Below are positions 27,160 to 37,021 of a stretch of DNA of 64,000 nt, piece by piece (the first letter of the stretch is position 1; each line of letters begins with the position of its first letter). The position numbers and the translations under genes were made by a program. The notes under the pieces are model-generated. The model saw only the letters and a list, made by a program, of their open reading frames with translations. It was not told the DNA's origin and did no database searches. The DNA is taken from NCBI GenBank assembly GCA_947502975.1, contig CANNBV010000001.1, positions 1,054,001-1,118,000 on the forward strand, given 5' to 3'. The stretch is from an uncultured Flavobacteriaceae bacterium. GTDB taxonomy: Bacteria > Bacteroidota > Bacteroidia > Flavobacteriales > Flavobacteriaceae.

Positions 27160-28491
27160 ATGAAAAGGCTGGTGATTTTAGGAGGAGGAGAAAGTGGTGT
27201 AGGTACAGCACTCTTAGGAAAAGCTAAAGGATATGATGTTTTTGTTTCTGATAAAGGAAAAATAAAAGCATCATATAAAAAAGTTCTTATACATAATGAG
27301 ATTGAATGGGAAGATGAGCAGCATACTGAAGCTAAAATACTGAACGCTGATGTAGTGATGAAAAGCCCTGGAATTCCTGAAACTATAGCGTTAATTAAAA
27401 AAATTAGAGCGCACAAGATTTTGATAGTTTCAGAGATTGAGTTTACATCGAAATTCACTCCTGCGACACTAGTTGGTATTACGGGAAGCAATGGGAAAAC
27501 TACTACAGCTACATTAACGCATCATCTATTGAAAGATGAATTGAATGTGGGTTTAGCTGGTAATATTGGTGATAGTTTTGCAAATCAACTCCTTGAGAAA
27601 GATTACGAGAACTATGTGCTAGAAATTAGCAGTTTTCAACTAGATGATATTATAGATTTTAAACCTAAAATAGCTGTAATTACCAATATCACACCTGACC
27701 ATTTAGACAGATATAATTATCAATTTGAGAATTATGTGAATGCTAAATTCAGGATAGCTATGAATCAAACTAGTGATGATTATTTGATTTATGATGCTGA
27801 TGATGAAGTTATAATAAATCACTTAAAAAACAACCCAGTTCAATCGACATTATTACCATTTTCATTAGAAAAAAAAATTGAAAATGGAGCATATTTTGAA
27901 AATAACAAACTAATAATAACTATAGAAAACGATAAATTTATTATGCCAACAACCAACTTAACCTTAGAAGGGAAACACAATATTAAAAATGCAATGGCTG
28001 CAGCTACTGTAGCACACTTACTTAAGATTAGAAAACAAACCATACGTGAAAGTTTGGAGAATTTTCAAGGTGTAGAACATCGTTTGGAGCAAGTGCTTAA
28101 AATTAATAAAGTGCAATACATTAACGATTCTAAAGCTACAAACGTTAATGCAACTTATTTTGCATTAGAAAGTATGGATGCACCTACGGTTTGGATTGTT
28201 GGAGGTGTGGATAAGGGTAATGATTATCGTGAGTTGTTTTCTTTTGTAAACGAAAAAGTAAAAGCTATTATTTGTTTGGGTGTTGATAATGAAAAGTTGA
28301 TGGATGCTTTTGGAAATATGGTAGATATTATCATTGAAACTCAATTTATGAGCGAAGCGGTAAAAATTGCATATAAGATTGCTGAAGCAGGTGATAATGT
28401 ATTATTATCTCCAGCATGTGCAAGTTTTGATTTGTTTGAAAACTACGAAGATAGAGGGCGTCAATTTAAAGATTCGGTAAGAAACCTATAA
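27160..28491 (+). CDS. murD: UDP-MurNAc-L-Ala:D-Glu ligase MurD
   Basis: A cytoplasmic ligase adding D-glutamate to UDP-MurNAc-L-Ala. The N-terminal nucleotide-binding segment is VILGGGESGVGTA, the ATP loop is GITGSNGKTTTATLTHHLL near residues 106-124, LEISSFQLDDI follows, then NITPDHLDRY, and the C-terminal domain carries YINDSKATNVNAT. Length 443 aa is normal. The start is one base after the mraY stop, and ftsW begins 18 bases after its end. Confidence 0.96.
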   Translation: MKRLVILGGGESGVGTALLGKAKGYDVFVSDKGKIKASYKKVLIHNEIEWEDEQHTEAKILNADVVMKSPGIPETIALIKKIRAHKILIVSEIEFTSKFTPATLVGITGSNGKTTTATLTHHLLKDELNVGLAGNIGDSFANQLLEKDYENYVLEISSFQLDDIIDFKPKIAVITNITPDHLDRYNYQFENYVNAKFRIAMNQTSDDYLIYDADDEVIINHLKNNPVQSTLLPFSLEKKIENGAYFENNKLIITIENDKFIMPTTNLTLEGKHNIKNAMAAATVAHLLKIRKQTIRESLENFQGVEHRLEQVLKINKVQYINDSKATNVNATYFALESMDAPTVWIVGGVDKGNDYRELFSFVNEKVKAIICLGVDNEKLMDAFGNMVDIIIETQFMSEAVKIAYKIAEAGDNVLLSPACASFDLFENYEDRGRQFKDSVRNL

Positions 28492-28509
28492 AGAAAATCA
28501 ATACGTAGC

Positions 28510-29697
28510 GTGCAGCATATATTTAAAAATATAAAAGGAGATCGGTTAATATGGGCAATAGCGGCACTATTGGCTATTTTATCGTTTTTACCAGTCTACA
28601 GTGCTGCGAGTAATTTGGCGTATCGTGGTGGCGGAAGTAATACGTTTACCTTTTTTATTAAGCATTTTGTACACTTATTGCTTGGGTTTTCTATAATGTA
28701 TGTTGTGCATAAAATTCCTTATCGTTATTTCAGAGGTTTATCATTGATTATGATTCCTGTAGTTTTAGTATTACTTGCTATTACGATATTACAGGGCGAA
28801 ACTATTGGAGGCGCAAGTGCAAGTAGGTGGATAAAATTTGGAGGAATGTCCTTCCAACCATCAACACTAGCTTCAGTAGTTTTGATGGTGTATGTGGCTA
28901 GGTATTTGTCTAAAATGAAGGATAAGGTAATAGCATTCAAGTCGTCTATTTTACCATTGTGGGTGCCAGTGTTTTTGGTGTTAGCGTTAATTTTACCTTC
29001 TAATTTTTCTACAACAGCTATCATATTTACTATGGTATTGGTGTTGGTGTTTTTAGGAGGTTATCCTGTGAAATATTTAGCAATAATATTGGGGTCTGGA
29101 TTAGTTGGATTAACTTTTTTTGTATTAGTTGCTAAAATGACTGATGGGCCTTTGAATAACAAAGTTACCACGTGGGAAAATAGAATTAAGAATTACTGGA
29201 ACGGGGAAGATACTGAAGCTGATTATCAAATTGAAAAGGCTAAAATAGCAATAGCATCAGGAAAAATTAAAGGTGTTGGTCCAGGTAAGAGCATTCAAAA
29301 GAACTTTTTACCTCAATCGTCTTCCGATTTTATTTTTGCAATTATCATTGAAGAATATGGGTTGATAGGTGGGTTCTTTATTATGCTATTGTATTTATGG
29401 TTACTATTTAGAGTAGTTATTGTGGCGCAGAAATCAGATACTATTTTTGGAAAGCTCTTGGTTTTAGGAGTTGGCTTACCCATAATTTTTCAGGCTTTAA
29501 TAAATATGGCTGTTGCGGTAGAATTATTTCCAGTAACTGGTCAAACATTGCCTTTAATTAGTAGTGGAGGTACATCCATTTGGATGACTTGTCTTGCAAT
29601 TGGTATTATACTAAGTGTTAGTGCACGACGAGAAGAAATAAAAGAGCAAGAAATAAACGAAGATAATCCACTAGAGATACTTTCAGAAACCATATAG
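28510..29697 (+). CDS. ftsW: Peptidoglycan glycosyltransferase FtsW
   Basis: A SEDS-family septal glycan polymerase in the inner membrane, partner of FtsI. About ten helices are visible over 395 residues. SEDS features include [19 protein letters not shown] (the conserved extracellular loop with the Gln-Pro-Ser motif), [16 protein letters not shown], and [12 protein letters not shown] near the C-terminus. The start is GTG at 28510. It sits between murD and murG, one base before murG. The assignment as FtsW and not RodA rests on its place in the dcw cluster. Confidence 0.95.
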   Translation: MQHIFKNIKGDRLIWAIAALLAILSFLPVYSAASNLAYRGGGSNTFTFFIKHFVHLLLGFSIMYVVHKIPYRYFRGLSLIMIPVVLVLLAITILQGETIGGASASRWIKFGGMSFQPSTLASVVLMVYVARYLSKMKDKVIAFKSSILPLWVPVFLVLALILPSNFSTTAIIFTMVLVLVFLGGYPVKYLAIILGSGLVGLTFFVLVAKMTDGPLNNKVTTWENRIKNYWNGEDTEADYQIEKAKIAIASGKIKGVGPGKSIQKNFLPQSSSDFIFAIIIEEYGLIGGFFIMLLYLWLLFRVVIVAQKSDTIFGKLLVLGVGLPIIFQALINMAVAVELFPVTGQTLPLISSGGTSIWMTCLAIGIILSVSARREEIKEQEINEDNPLEILSETI

Positions 29698-29698
29698 A

Positions 29699-30802
29699 AT
29701 GTCAAGTAATAAGCAATATAAAATTATTTTATCTGGAGGTGGCACAGGAGGTCATATTTATCCAGCTATTGCTATTGCAAACGAATTAAAATCAAGATAT
29801 CCAGAAGCTGAGTTTTTGTTTGTTGGAGCAAAAGATAGAATGGAAATGGAGAAGGTGCCACAGGCTGGGTATAAGATTAAAGGCTTATGGATTTCGGGAA
29901 TTCAAAGAAAGTTAACACTAAAGAATTTAATTTTTCCGTTTAAAGTAGTAAGTAGTCTTTGGAAAGCACGAAACATTATAAAGTCATTTAATCCAGATGT
30001 TGCCATTGGAACAGGGGGATTTGCAAGTGGGCCATTATTGCAAATGGCAGCATCAAATAAAATTCCAACTTTAATACAAGAACAAAATTCTTACCCAGGA
30101 ATTACAAATAAAATACTGTCAAAAAAAGCACAAAAAATATGTGTGGCATATGAAGGGTTAGAGCGATTTTTTCCAAAAGAAAAAATTAAAATTACTGGAA
30201 ATCCTGTACGCCAAGATTTGTTAAGTATTGAAGGGAAAACAGTAGATGCTAAAAATCACTTTCGACTTAAACATGGAAAATATACATTACTGGTTTTAGG
30301 CGGAAGTTTGGGTTCAAGACGTATCAATCAGTTGATAGAAAAGGAACTGGATTTTTTAGATACTCAAAATGTAGAAGTTATATGGCAATGTGGTAAACTT
30401 TATTATCAGCAATATAAATTGTATGGCAACTCTAAAAATGTTCAGGTATATGAGTTTTTGAATAAGATGGATTTTGCTTATGCAGCAGCAGATATTATAA
30501 TATCGAGAGCTGGTGCAAGCTCCGTTTCAGAATTATGTATTGTGGGTAAACCGGTAATATTTATACCCTCTCCTAATGTGGCTGAAGACCACCAAACAAA
30601 AAATGCCATGGCTATTGTCAACAAAAAATCGGCTATGGTTATTCAAGAGGAAGATTTAGATGCCGATTTTGAGAATAAGTTTTCGCAATTAATAGCTTCA
30701 CAAGAAAAACAAAAGGAGCTAGGGAATAATATTAAAAAATTAGCACTAGTAAACGCCACAAAGGATATAGTGGATGAAGTAGAAATATTGTTAAATCAAT
30801 GA
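29699..30802 (+). CDS. murG: UDP-GlcNAc:lipid I N-acetylglucosaminyltransferase MurG
   Basis: A peripheral membrane GT28 glycosyltransferase that adds GlcNAc to lipid I to make lipid II. The N-terminal glycine-rich loop is [16 protein letters not shown], then [25 protein letters not shown] and GNPVRQDLL. The C-terminal UDP-GlcNAc site includes [11 protein letters not shown] and [17 protein letters not shown], followed by [12 protein letters not shown]. Length 367 aa. Its stop overlaps the murC start by four bases (atga). Confidence 0.97.
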   Translation: MSSNKQYKIILSGGGTGGHIYPAIAIANELKSRYPEAEFLFVGAKDRMEMEKVPQAGYKIKGLWISGIQRKLTLKNLIFPFKVVSSLWKARNIIKSFNPDVAIGTGGFASGPLLQMAASNKIPTLIQEQNSYPGITNKILSKKAQKICVAYEGLERFFPKEKIKITGNPVRQDLLSIEGKTVDAKNHFRLKHGKYTLLVLGGSLGSRRINQLIEKELDFLDTQNVEVIWQCGKLYYQQYKLYGNSKNVQVYEFLNKMDFAYAAADIIISRAGASSVSELCIVGKPVIFIPSPNVAEDHQTKNAMAIVNKKSAMVIQEEDLDADFENKFSQLIASQEKQKELGNNIKKLALVNATKDIVDEVEILLNQ

Positions 30803-32151
30803 ATTTAAATACTATACATAATGTGTTTTTTATAGGCATCGGTGGTATCGGTATGAGTGCTTTAGCGCGCTATTTTAAATCTATTGGAAAACATGTGTCG
30901 GGCTATGATAAAACACCATCTGAGATTACAGATAGCCTTGGTGCTTTAGGTATTTCAATTCATTTTGAAGATAATGTAACACTCATAGAAGCGCCTTTTA
31001 AGCATATTGAAAATACATTGGTAATTTACACCCCTGCAATTCCAAAAAATCATGAAGGATTGAATTACTTTGTGTCCAAAGGGTATCATGTGATGAAGCG
31101 TTCTCAAATTCTAGGTTTGATAACGGAACAAACGTTTTGCTTAGCAGTTGCAGGGACACATGGTAAAACAACAACAACAAGCATTCTAGGACATTTATTA
31201 TATCAAAGCGATGTGAAATTGACCGCGTTTTTAGGTGGTATAAGTGAAAATTATAATTCTAATTTAATTTTGAATGGCGATGAGGTTTCAGTTGTAGAAG
31301 CTGATGAATTTGATAGATCATTTTTAACACTTTCTCCAAATTTTGCATGTATCACCTCGATGGATGCAGATCATCTTGATATTTATGGTGATGCTTCAGA
31401 ATTAGAAAAGTCATTTGAAGATTTTTCAAAAAAGATAAAACCTAATGGTAAATTATTTGTTAGAAATGGTTTACCTATTGACGGAATTACCTATGGTATT
31501 GAAGATAACTCAGATTATACTGCTCAACATATAAAAATTGAAAAAGGAACTTATGTTTTTGATATAAAAACACCTAAAGGTATTATAAAAGATTTGAGGT
31601 TTAGTCTTCCTGGAAGGCATAATTTATCTAATGCAGTAATAGCAATGGCAATGGCTGCTGAATATGGTGTCTCTCACCAGCAGCTTGCCAAAGCTTTAGC
31701 TTCATATAAAGGAGTTAAGCGAAGATTTACGTATCAAATTAAAACAGATAATTTGGTGTTTATTGATGACTATGCACATCATCCAGAAGAAATAAATGCA
31801 GTGCATAGCGCTGTTAGAGAAATGTATCCTGATAAAAAGGTATTAGCTGTTTTTCAACCTCATTTGTATAGTAGAACTAGAGATTTTATTGATGATTTTG
31901 CACAAAGCTTATCACAGTTTGATGAATTGTTATTGCTGGATATCTATCCAGCTAGAGAGTTGCCCATTGCCGGAGTGACGTCAAATTGGCTGCTCGGTAA
32001 AATTGATAACACCAATAAAAAATTAGTGAGTAAGAAGCATCTAATTTCAGAAATACATAAAAGCGCTGCGGAAGTTATTTTAACCATTGGGGCTGGTGAT
32101 ATTGGAGAAGAAGTAAAACGTATTAAAAAAGAATTAAGCATTGCGAGTTAA
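30799..32151 (+). CDS. murC: UDP-MurNAc:L-alanine ligase MurC
   Basis: A cytoplasmic ligase that starts the peptide stem by adding L-alanine to UDP-MurNAc. [16 protein letters not shown] is the N-terminal fold signature, the ATP loop is [17 protein letters not shown] near residues 117-133, [10 protein letters not shown] follows, then DADHLDIYG and [12 protein letters not shown]. Length 450 aa. It overlaps murG upstream by four bases and ftsQ downstream by eleven, so translation is tightly coupled. Confidence 0.97.
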   Translation: MNLNTIHNVFFIGIGGIGMSALARYFKSIGKHVSGYDKTPSEITDSLGALGISIHFEDNVTLIEAPFKHIENTLVIYTPAIPKNHEGLNYFVSKGYHVMKRSQILGLITEQTFCLAVAGTHGKTTTTSILGHLLYQSDVKLTAFLGGISENYNSNLILNGDEVSVVEADEFDRSFLTLSPNFACITSMDADHLDIYGDASELEKSFEDFSKKIKPNGKLFVRNGLPIDGITYGIEDNSDYTAQHIKIEKGTYVFDIKTPKGIIKDLRFSLPGRHNLSNAVIAMAMAAEYGVSHQQLAKALASYKGVKRRFTYQIKTDNLVFIDDYAHHPEEINAVHSAVREMYPDKKVLAVFQPHLYSRTRDFIDDFAQSLSQFDELLLLDIYPARELPIAGVTSNWLLGKIDNTNKKLVSKKHLISEIHKSAAEVILTIGAGDIGEEVKRIKKELSIAS

Positions 32152-32860
32152 TTGGAATTACATAAAAATGATTGGTCTGCTTATTATGGTGGTGCTTCTG
32201 TATGCTTTTGCTTCTGTTAAAAATGATGCAAGAAAAACATCAAAACCAAATATTTCATTTATAGGTGAAAACAATCTTTTTATCACACATGAGACTGTTA
32301 GTAAATTGTTAATACAAAATCAAGAGGGCGTTAAAAATAAGGCTAAAGAAACTTTAGATTTGAATACATTAGAAAATGCCCTAAATTCTAATCCTATGAT
32401 AAAATCAGCGGAAGTGTATGTTGCTGTAAATGGTACACTTAACGCTGAAATTGAACAAAAAAGACCTATTGCAAGAGTGAGCACAAACGCATCATATTAT
32501 ATAGATGATGAAGGCGATTATATGCCATTATCATCTAATTATACTGCAAGAGTACCACTAGTTACAGGTTATGTTGAAAAAAATAATTTAAAAAATGTTT
32601 TTAAGGTTGCCCAGAAGGTAGAAATGGATAACTTTTTAAAACAACATGTTGTAGAGATTCACCAAAATACAAATGGTGCATTAGCCTTAAGATTAAGGAA
32701 ATGCAAGTTTATTGTAAATCTTGGGAGTTTACATTTTTTAGATAAGAAGATAAATAACTTAAAAGCCTTTTATAAAAAGAGTTTAAAGGAGAAAACATTA
32801 GATAAATATAGCAAAGTGAATTTGCAATTTGAGAATCAAGTAGTGTGTACCAAAACGTAA
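32141..32860 (+). CDS. ftsQ: Division protein FtsQ
   Basis: A bitopic divisome protein: a short cytoplasmic tail, one helix (about residues 7-24, IKMIGLLIMVVLLYAFA) and a periplasmic POTRA-like domain beginning near KPNISFIGENNLFITHETV. Length 239 aa is typical of Bacteroidetes FtsQ. The start is TTG at 32141 inside the end of murC. The assignment uses both topology and position between murC and ftsA, because sequence similarity in this family is low. Confidence 0.9.
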   Translation: MRVNWNYIKMIGLLIMVVLLYAFASVKNDARKTSKPNISFIGENNLFITHETVSKLLIQNQEGVKNKAKETLDLNTLENALNSNPMIKSAEVYVAVNGTLNAEIEQKRPIARVSTNASYYIDDEGDYMPLSSNYTARVPLVTGYVEKNNLKNVFKVAQKVEMDNFLKQHVVEIHQNTNGALALRLRKCKFIVNLGSLHFLDKKINNLKAFYKKSLKEKTLDKYSKVNLQFENQVVCTKT

Positions 32861-32863
32861 AAC

Positions 32864-34183
32864 ATGGAACATAATTTATCAGTAGGTTTAGATATTGGAA
32901 CCACCAAAATAGTGGCGATGATTGGTCGTAAAAATGAGTACGGCAAGCTCGAAATTTTAGGTATTGGTAAATCTAAAAGTTTAGGGGTGCATCGTGGCGT
33001 AGTAAATAATATCACGCAAACTATTCAATCTATTCAGCAAGCTGTTCAAGAAGCAGAAGCCACTGCAGAATTAAAGATTGAAGAGGTTACTGTGGGTATT
33101 GCTGGGCAACATATTCGTAGTTTGCAACATAGCGATTATATCACAAGACCAAATTCTGAAACTGTAATTGACGAAAATGATATAGATAGATTAATCAATC
33201 AAGTTCATAAGTTGGTAATGCTACCTGGTGAAGAAATTATACATGTGTTACCGCAAGAGTTTAAAGTTGACGGGCAAGCAGAAATTAAAGAACCCATCGG
33301 AATGTATGGTGGACGATTAGAAGCTAATTTTCATGTGGTTGTTGGACAAGTGTCTTCAATTAGAAACATTGGGCGTTGTGTGCAAAGTTCAGGCTTAAAT
33401 CTCGAAGGGATTACATTAGAACCTTTAGCATCAGCTAATGCCGTGTTAAGTCAGGAGGAAAAAGAAGCAGGTGTAGCGCTGATCGATATAGGTGGTGGAA
33501 CAACAGATTTAGCAATTTTCAGAGATGGCATTATTCGTCATACAGCAGTTATTCCTTTTGGCGGAAATGTAATTACAGAAGATATTAAAGAAGGGTGCTC
33601 CATTATAGAAAAGCAAGCAGAATTACTTAAAATAAAATTTGGCTCTGCATGGCCTGGTGAAAATAAGGATAATGAGATTGTTTCTATTCCGGGTTTACGA
33701 GGAAGAGAACCAAAAGAGATTACCCTCAAAAATCTCTCGAGAATTATTCATGCTCGTGTTGTAGAAATTGTGGAGCAAGTTTTTGCAGAGATTAAAAATT
33801 ACGGACACGAAGAACAAAAGAAAAAACTAATTGCAGGAATTGTATTAACGGGTGGTGGTAGCCAGTTAAAGCATTTAAAACAATTAGTAGAATATATTAC
33901 TGGTATGGATACTAGAATAGGGTATCCTAATGAACATTTAGCTGGAGATAGTGATGCAGATGTTACAAGCCCTTTGTATGCAACAGCTGTTGGTTTGGTG
34001 CTTGACGGACTAAAACGTAAAGAGCGTATAAAAGTTGAGCAAGAGGAACAAGAAGTATATGAAGAGCAAATTAAGGATGAAACGGTTAATGAAGAGGAAA
34101 TAGAAAAACCAGTAAAAGAGCGTAAATCGTTCTTGGATAAATTAACCGAACGCGTTAAGGATTTTTTAGATAACGCAGAATAG
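32864..34183 (+). CDS. ftsA: Division protein FtsA
   Basis: An actin-like ATPase that tethers FtsZ to the membrane and recruits later division proteins. Actin-fold motifs are GLDIGTTKIVAMIG at the N-terminus, IDIGGGTTDLAIF near 208-220 and IVLTGGGSQLKHL near 327. After a charged linker the extreme C-terminus (SFLDKLTERVKDFL) can form an amphipathic helix, as needed for membrane binding. Length 439 aa. It starts 3 bases after ftsQ and precedes ftsZ by 57 bases. Confidence 0.97.
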   Translation: MEHNLSVGLDIGTTKIVAMIGRKNEYGKLEILGIGKSKSLGVHRGVVNNITQTIQSIQQAVQEAEATAELKIEEVTVGIAGQHIRSLQHSDYITRPNSETVIDENDIDRLINQVHKLVMLPGEEIIHVLPQEFKVDGQAEIKEPIGMYGGRLEANFHVVVGQVSSIRNIGRCVQSSGLNLEGITLEPLASANAVLSQEEKEAGVALIDIGGGTTDLAIFRDGIIRHTAVIPFGGNVITEDIKEGCSIIEKQAELLKIKFGSAWPGENKDNEIVSIPGLRGREPKEITLKNLSRIIHARVVEIVEQVFAEIKNYGHEEQKKKLIAGIVLTGGGSQLKHLKQLVEYITGMDTRIGYPNEHLAGDSDADVTSPLYATAVGLVLDGLKRKERIKVEQEEQEVYEEQIKDETVNEEEIEKPVKERKSFLDKLTERVKDFLDNAE

Positions 34184-34240
34184 TGTGATAATTAACCATT
34201 GATTAAAAATAATATTTAGAACCCCAGAAAACAAGAATTT

Positions 34241-36211
34241 ATGAGCAGCAAAAACGAATTCGAAAGCATTGCATTTGATTTACCAAAAAATCAATCGAAT
34301 GTCATAAAAGTTATCGGTGTTGGTGGCGGTGGTAGTAATGCCATAAACCACATGTTCCAACAAGGTATTAAAGGTGTAGACTTTTATATATGTAATACCG
34401 ATGCGCAAGCTCTACAAAACAGTGGTGTGCCAAATAAAATTCAATTAGGGGTCAACCTAACTGAAGGATTAGGTGCTGGTGCAAATCCAGATATTGGAGA
34501 ACAATCTGCCGTTGAGAGTTTTGATGAAATTTCTCAAATGCTTGATACCAACACTAAAATGGTATTTATTACTGCAGGAATGGGGGGTGGCACAGGTACT
34601 GGTGCTGCGCCTATTATTGCAAAAATGGCTAAAGATAAAGACATCTTAACTGTTGGAATTGTAACGATGCCATTTCAGTTTGAAGGTAAAATGCGTTTGG
34701 AGCAATCTCAAAAAGGAATTGAAAAATTAAGAAGTGTTGTAGATTCACTTATCGTAATAAATAATAACAAACTTCGTGAAGTTTATGGTAACCTTGGTTT
34801 TAAGGCTGGGTTCTCAAAAGCTGACGAAGTGCTATCCACTGCTGCTCGCGGAATAGCTGAAGTTATTACACATCATTACACACAAAATATCGATTTACGT
34901 GATGCTAAAACTGTTTTAAGTAATAGCGGTACTGCTATTATGGGATCGTCTATTGCTTCTGGACAAAACAGAGCACAGGATGCTATCCGTAAGGCTTTAG
35001 ATTCACCATTATTGAATGATAATAAAATTACCGGAGCGAAAAATGTATTGCTGCTAATCGTTTCTGGTGCACAAGAAATTACTATTGATGAAATTGGGGA
35101 AATTAATGACCATATTCAAAATGAAGCAGGTCATGGTGCCAATATCATTATGGGGGTTGGTGAAGATGAAACACTAGAAGAATCAATTTCTGTAACTATT
35201 ATTGCAACAGGTTTTAATATTGAACAACAAGATGAGATTTCTAATACTGAAATCAAAAAGGTTGTCCATGCTTTAGAAGATGATTCTGAAAAGAAAGACA
35301 AGGAGCCAGTAATTATTGCGCCAATTGTTGAGTTAGAGAAAAAAGAACCCAATCCTGTTGTTAGACATACCTTAGACATAGAAGAAGTTGAAGAGGAAAT
35401 TACTTCCGCAGAAAAAGTTGTAGTTGAAAAACCTAAGCCTAGTGTTGCGCCTAGAGATATCACTTTAATTCCAACCTCGGAATTAATTAAAAATATCGAT
35501 GTAGTTTATGAAGAGGTAGATGCAGTTATTGAAGAAGATGATTTTATTATTAAACCAGTAACAACTATGGAAGTTAAAGAAGAAGAAGACTTTGTTGAGC
35601 CTGAGGAAGAAGAGCAACAAATAACTTTAACTTTTGATTTGCCATTGTCTACTGAAACAATAGAAGAGACAAAAGCAGAAGAAACAATCACCTATAGTCT
35701 TGATGAAGACGAAATAAAGGATATACCCGTAAATGATCATGTTGAGTTAATCACAGTTACAGAAACTAATGAAGAAGGTAATGATATAAGGTATGCTCTA
35801 GACGATTATGTAGAAGCAGAATCTTCAATGAACCAAATACAAACAGCTGCTAAAGAAGTGGCTGAGGAGATTCAAGAAGATATTGTGTTTGAAAAGAAAG
35901 TATTGAAAGAAGAAGCTGTTGAAGAAGAGGTAGCAGAAGATGTTGAAGCTACAGAATTACCAATTTCTGAAATATTAAAACAACGCACTGCAGAACGCAG
36001 ACGTAAGATGAAGGATTTCAACTATAAATTCAATAATGCAAAAATTGATGATATTGAGAAGGTTCCAGCTTACAAGCGTCAAGGCGTAAATTTAGATGAA
36101 GCTAAACATTCTTCTGAAACAAATATGTCTAGAACTAGTGTTGGTTTAGACGATAATGACGATATTCAAATTAGAACAAATAACTCTTTCTTGCATGATA
36201 ATGTAGACTAA
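34241..36211 (+). CDS. ftsZ: Division protein FtsZ, long acidic C-terminal linker
   Basis: A tubulin-like GTPase that forms the Z ring. The GTP-binding tubulin signature is GMGGGTGTGAAPI near residues 107-119, preceded by IGVGGGGSNAINHM and followed by the T7-region DLRDAKTVLSNSG. The globular domain ends near residue 330. A linker of about 300 residues follows, very rich in Glu and Asp, and the conserved terminal peptide NNSFLHDNVD ends the protein. At 656 aa it is much longer than the 383-aa E. coli protein, but long linkers are usual in Bacteroidetes. Last gene of the dcw cluster, with a terminator just downstream. Confidence 0.97.
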   Translation: MSSKNEFESIAFDLPKNQSNVIKVIGVGGGGSNAINHMFQQGIKGVDFYICNTDAQALQNSGVPNKIQLGVNLTEGLGAGANPDIGEQSAVESFDEISQMLDTNTKMVFITAGMGGGTGTGAAPIIAKMAKDKDILTVGIVTMPFQFEGKMRLEQSQKGIEKLRSVVDSLIVINNNKLREVYGNLGFKAGFSKADEVLSTAARGIAEVITHHYTQNIDLRDAKTVLSNSGTAIMGSSIASGQNRAQDAIRKALDSPLLNDNKITGAKNVLLLIVSGAQEITIDEIGEINDHIQNEAGHGANIIMGVGEDETLEESISVTIIATGFNIEQQDEISNTEIKKVVHALEDDSEKKDKEPVIIAPIVELEKKEPNPVVRHTLDIEEVEEEITSAEKVVVEKPKPSVAPRDITLIPTSELIKNIDVVYEEVDAVIEEDDFIIKPVTTMEVKEEEDFVEPEEEEQQITLTFDLPLSTETIEETKAEETITYSLDEDEIKDIPVNDHVELITVTETNEEGNDIRYALDDYVEAESSMNQIQTAAKEVAEEIQEDIVFEKKVLKEEAVEEEVAEDVEATELPISEILKQRTAERRRKMKDFNYKFNNAKIDDIEKVPAYKRQGVNLDEAKHSSETNMSRTSVGLDDNDDIQIRTNNSFLHDNVD

Positions 36212-36248
36212 GAAAGGCACTTCTGTGTTTAACCTCACTTAAGTTATG

Positions 36249-36285
36249 ATCCCGAAGAGTTTCCCTCATACTTTTCGGGATTTTT
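36249..36285 (+). terminator. Rho-independent terminator after ftsZ
   Basis: An 11-base stem, atcccgaagag with cttttcgggat, encloses an 11-base loop and runs into ttttt. It starts 37 bases after the ftsZ stop codon. Confidence 0.85.
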
Positions 36286-36294
36286 AGTGAAACT

Positions 36295-36362
36295 CAATTT
36301 TGACAAGCCTGAAAGGCGCAGTCAAAATTGCAAGTTGAACTAATCCCGCTGCTAAGCGGGAT
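36295..36362. repeat. Two tandem hairpins between ftsZ and yqeY
   Basis: The first hairpin pairs caattttgac (36295-36304) with gtcaaaattg (36321-36330) and holds an inner gcct/aggc stem. The second pairs atcccgct (36343-36350) with agcgggat (36355-36362). Neither is followed by a long T run. They may be dispersed palindromic repeats or extra transcript-end structures. Confidence 0.5.
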
Positions 36363-36430
36363 CTCATACTTATTTTTTGTTTAGATGTCTAACTTTTTTC
36401 TATCTTCGCAGCACTTTTAATAAAAAAGTT

Positions 36431-36883
36431 ATGAGTTTACAACAAGATATAATGGCAGCTCTCAAAGATGCCATGAAAGCAAAAGATCAAACCGCATTAA
36501 CAGCTTTAAGAGCAATAAAATCTGCAATTCTTTTGGCTAAGACTGAGAGTGGTGCTGGTGATGAACTTTCAGAAGAGCAAGAGCTTAAAATATTGCAAAA
36601 GCAAGTAAAACAGCGTAAGGATAGTGCATCTGTTTACTTAGAACAAGGTAGAGAAGATTTAGCTGCTCCAGAGTTAGCTGAAGCAGAAATTATTAGCCAA
36701 TTTTTACCAGAAGCTTTAACGGATGAAGAAATAGAGAAAGTAGTAGTAGCTACAATCGATCAGTTAGGAGCTGAAGGCATGAAAGATATGGGTAAAGTTA
36801 TGGGAATGGTAAGTAAACAACTAGCAGGACAAGCTGATGGCAAAACCATATCAACTATTGTAAAGGCTAAATTATCTAATTAA
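36431..36883 (+). CDS. GatB/YqeY domain protein
   Basis: A small helical protein related to the tail domain of the GatB subunit of tRNA amidotransferase. The family pattern is visible: QDIMAALKDAMKAKD, LRAIKSAILLAKTE, EQELKILQKQVKQRKDSA, ISQFLPEALTDEEI and GKVMGMVSKQLAGQADGKTIS. I chose the ATG at 36431 (MSLQQD, 150 aa) because the frame upstream of it encodes an unlikely hydrophobic leader. A tRNA gene begins six bases after the stop. The precise function is unknown; a tRNA-binding role has been suggested for the family. Confidence 0.92.
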   Translation: MSLQQDIMAALKDAMKAKDQTALTALRAIKSAILLAKTESGAGDELSEEQELKILQKQVKQRKDSASVYLEQGREDLAAPELAEAEIISQFLPEALTDEEIEKVVVATIDQLGAEGMKDMGKVMGMVSKQLAGQADGKTISTIVKAKLSN

Positions 36884-36889
36884 AATAAT

Positions 36890-36963
36890 GGCTGCGTAGT
36901 TCAACTGGATAGAATATCAGATTTCGGCTCTGAGGGTTGGGGGTTCGAATCCCTTCGCGGTCA
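36890..36963 (+). tRNA. tRNA-Arg (anticodon UCG)
   Basis: A full cloverleaf can be folded by hand. Acceptor GGCTGCG pairs with CGCGGTC with two GU pairs. The anticodon stem TCAGA/TCTGA carries loop TTTCGGC with anticodon TCG (reads CGN arginine codons). The variable loop is GGGTT, and the T arm is GGGGG-TTCGAAT-CCCTT. The discriminator is A and CCA is not encoded. Length 74. Confidence 0.92.
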
Positions 36964-36972
36964 CGAATAAAT

Positions 36973-37020
36973 AAAAGGGAAAAATAATTCGAGCTTGCTC
37001 AGAAATTATTTTTCCCTTTT
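36973..37020 (+). terminator. Rho-independent terminator after tRNA-Arg
   Basis: A 17-base perfect stem, aaaagggaaaaataatt with aattatttttccctttt, surrounds a 14-base loop. The 3' arm is T-rich. It begins 10 bases after the tRNA. Confidence 0.85.
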
Positions 37021-37021
37021 T

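Noticed and set aside
35131-35691. Two Ser-rich minus-strand frames opposite the ftsZ linker
   Set aside because: They are mirror images of the Glu/Asp-rich linker codons and have no independent support.
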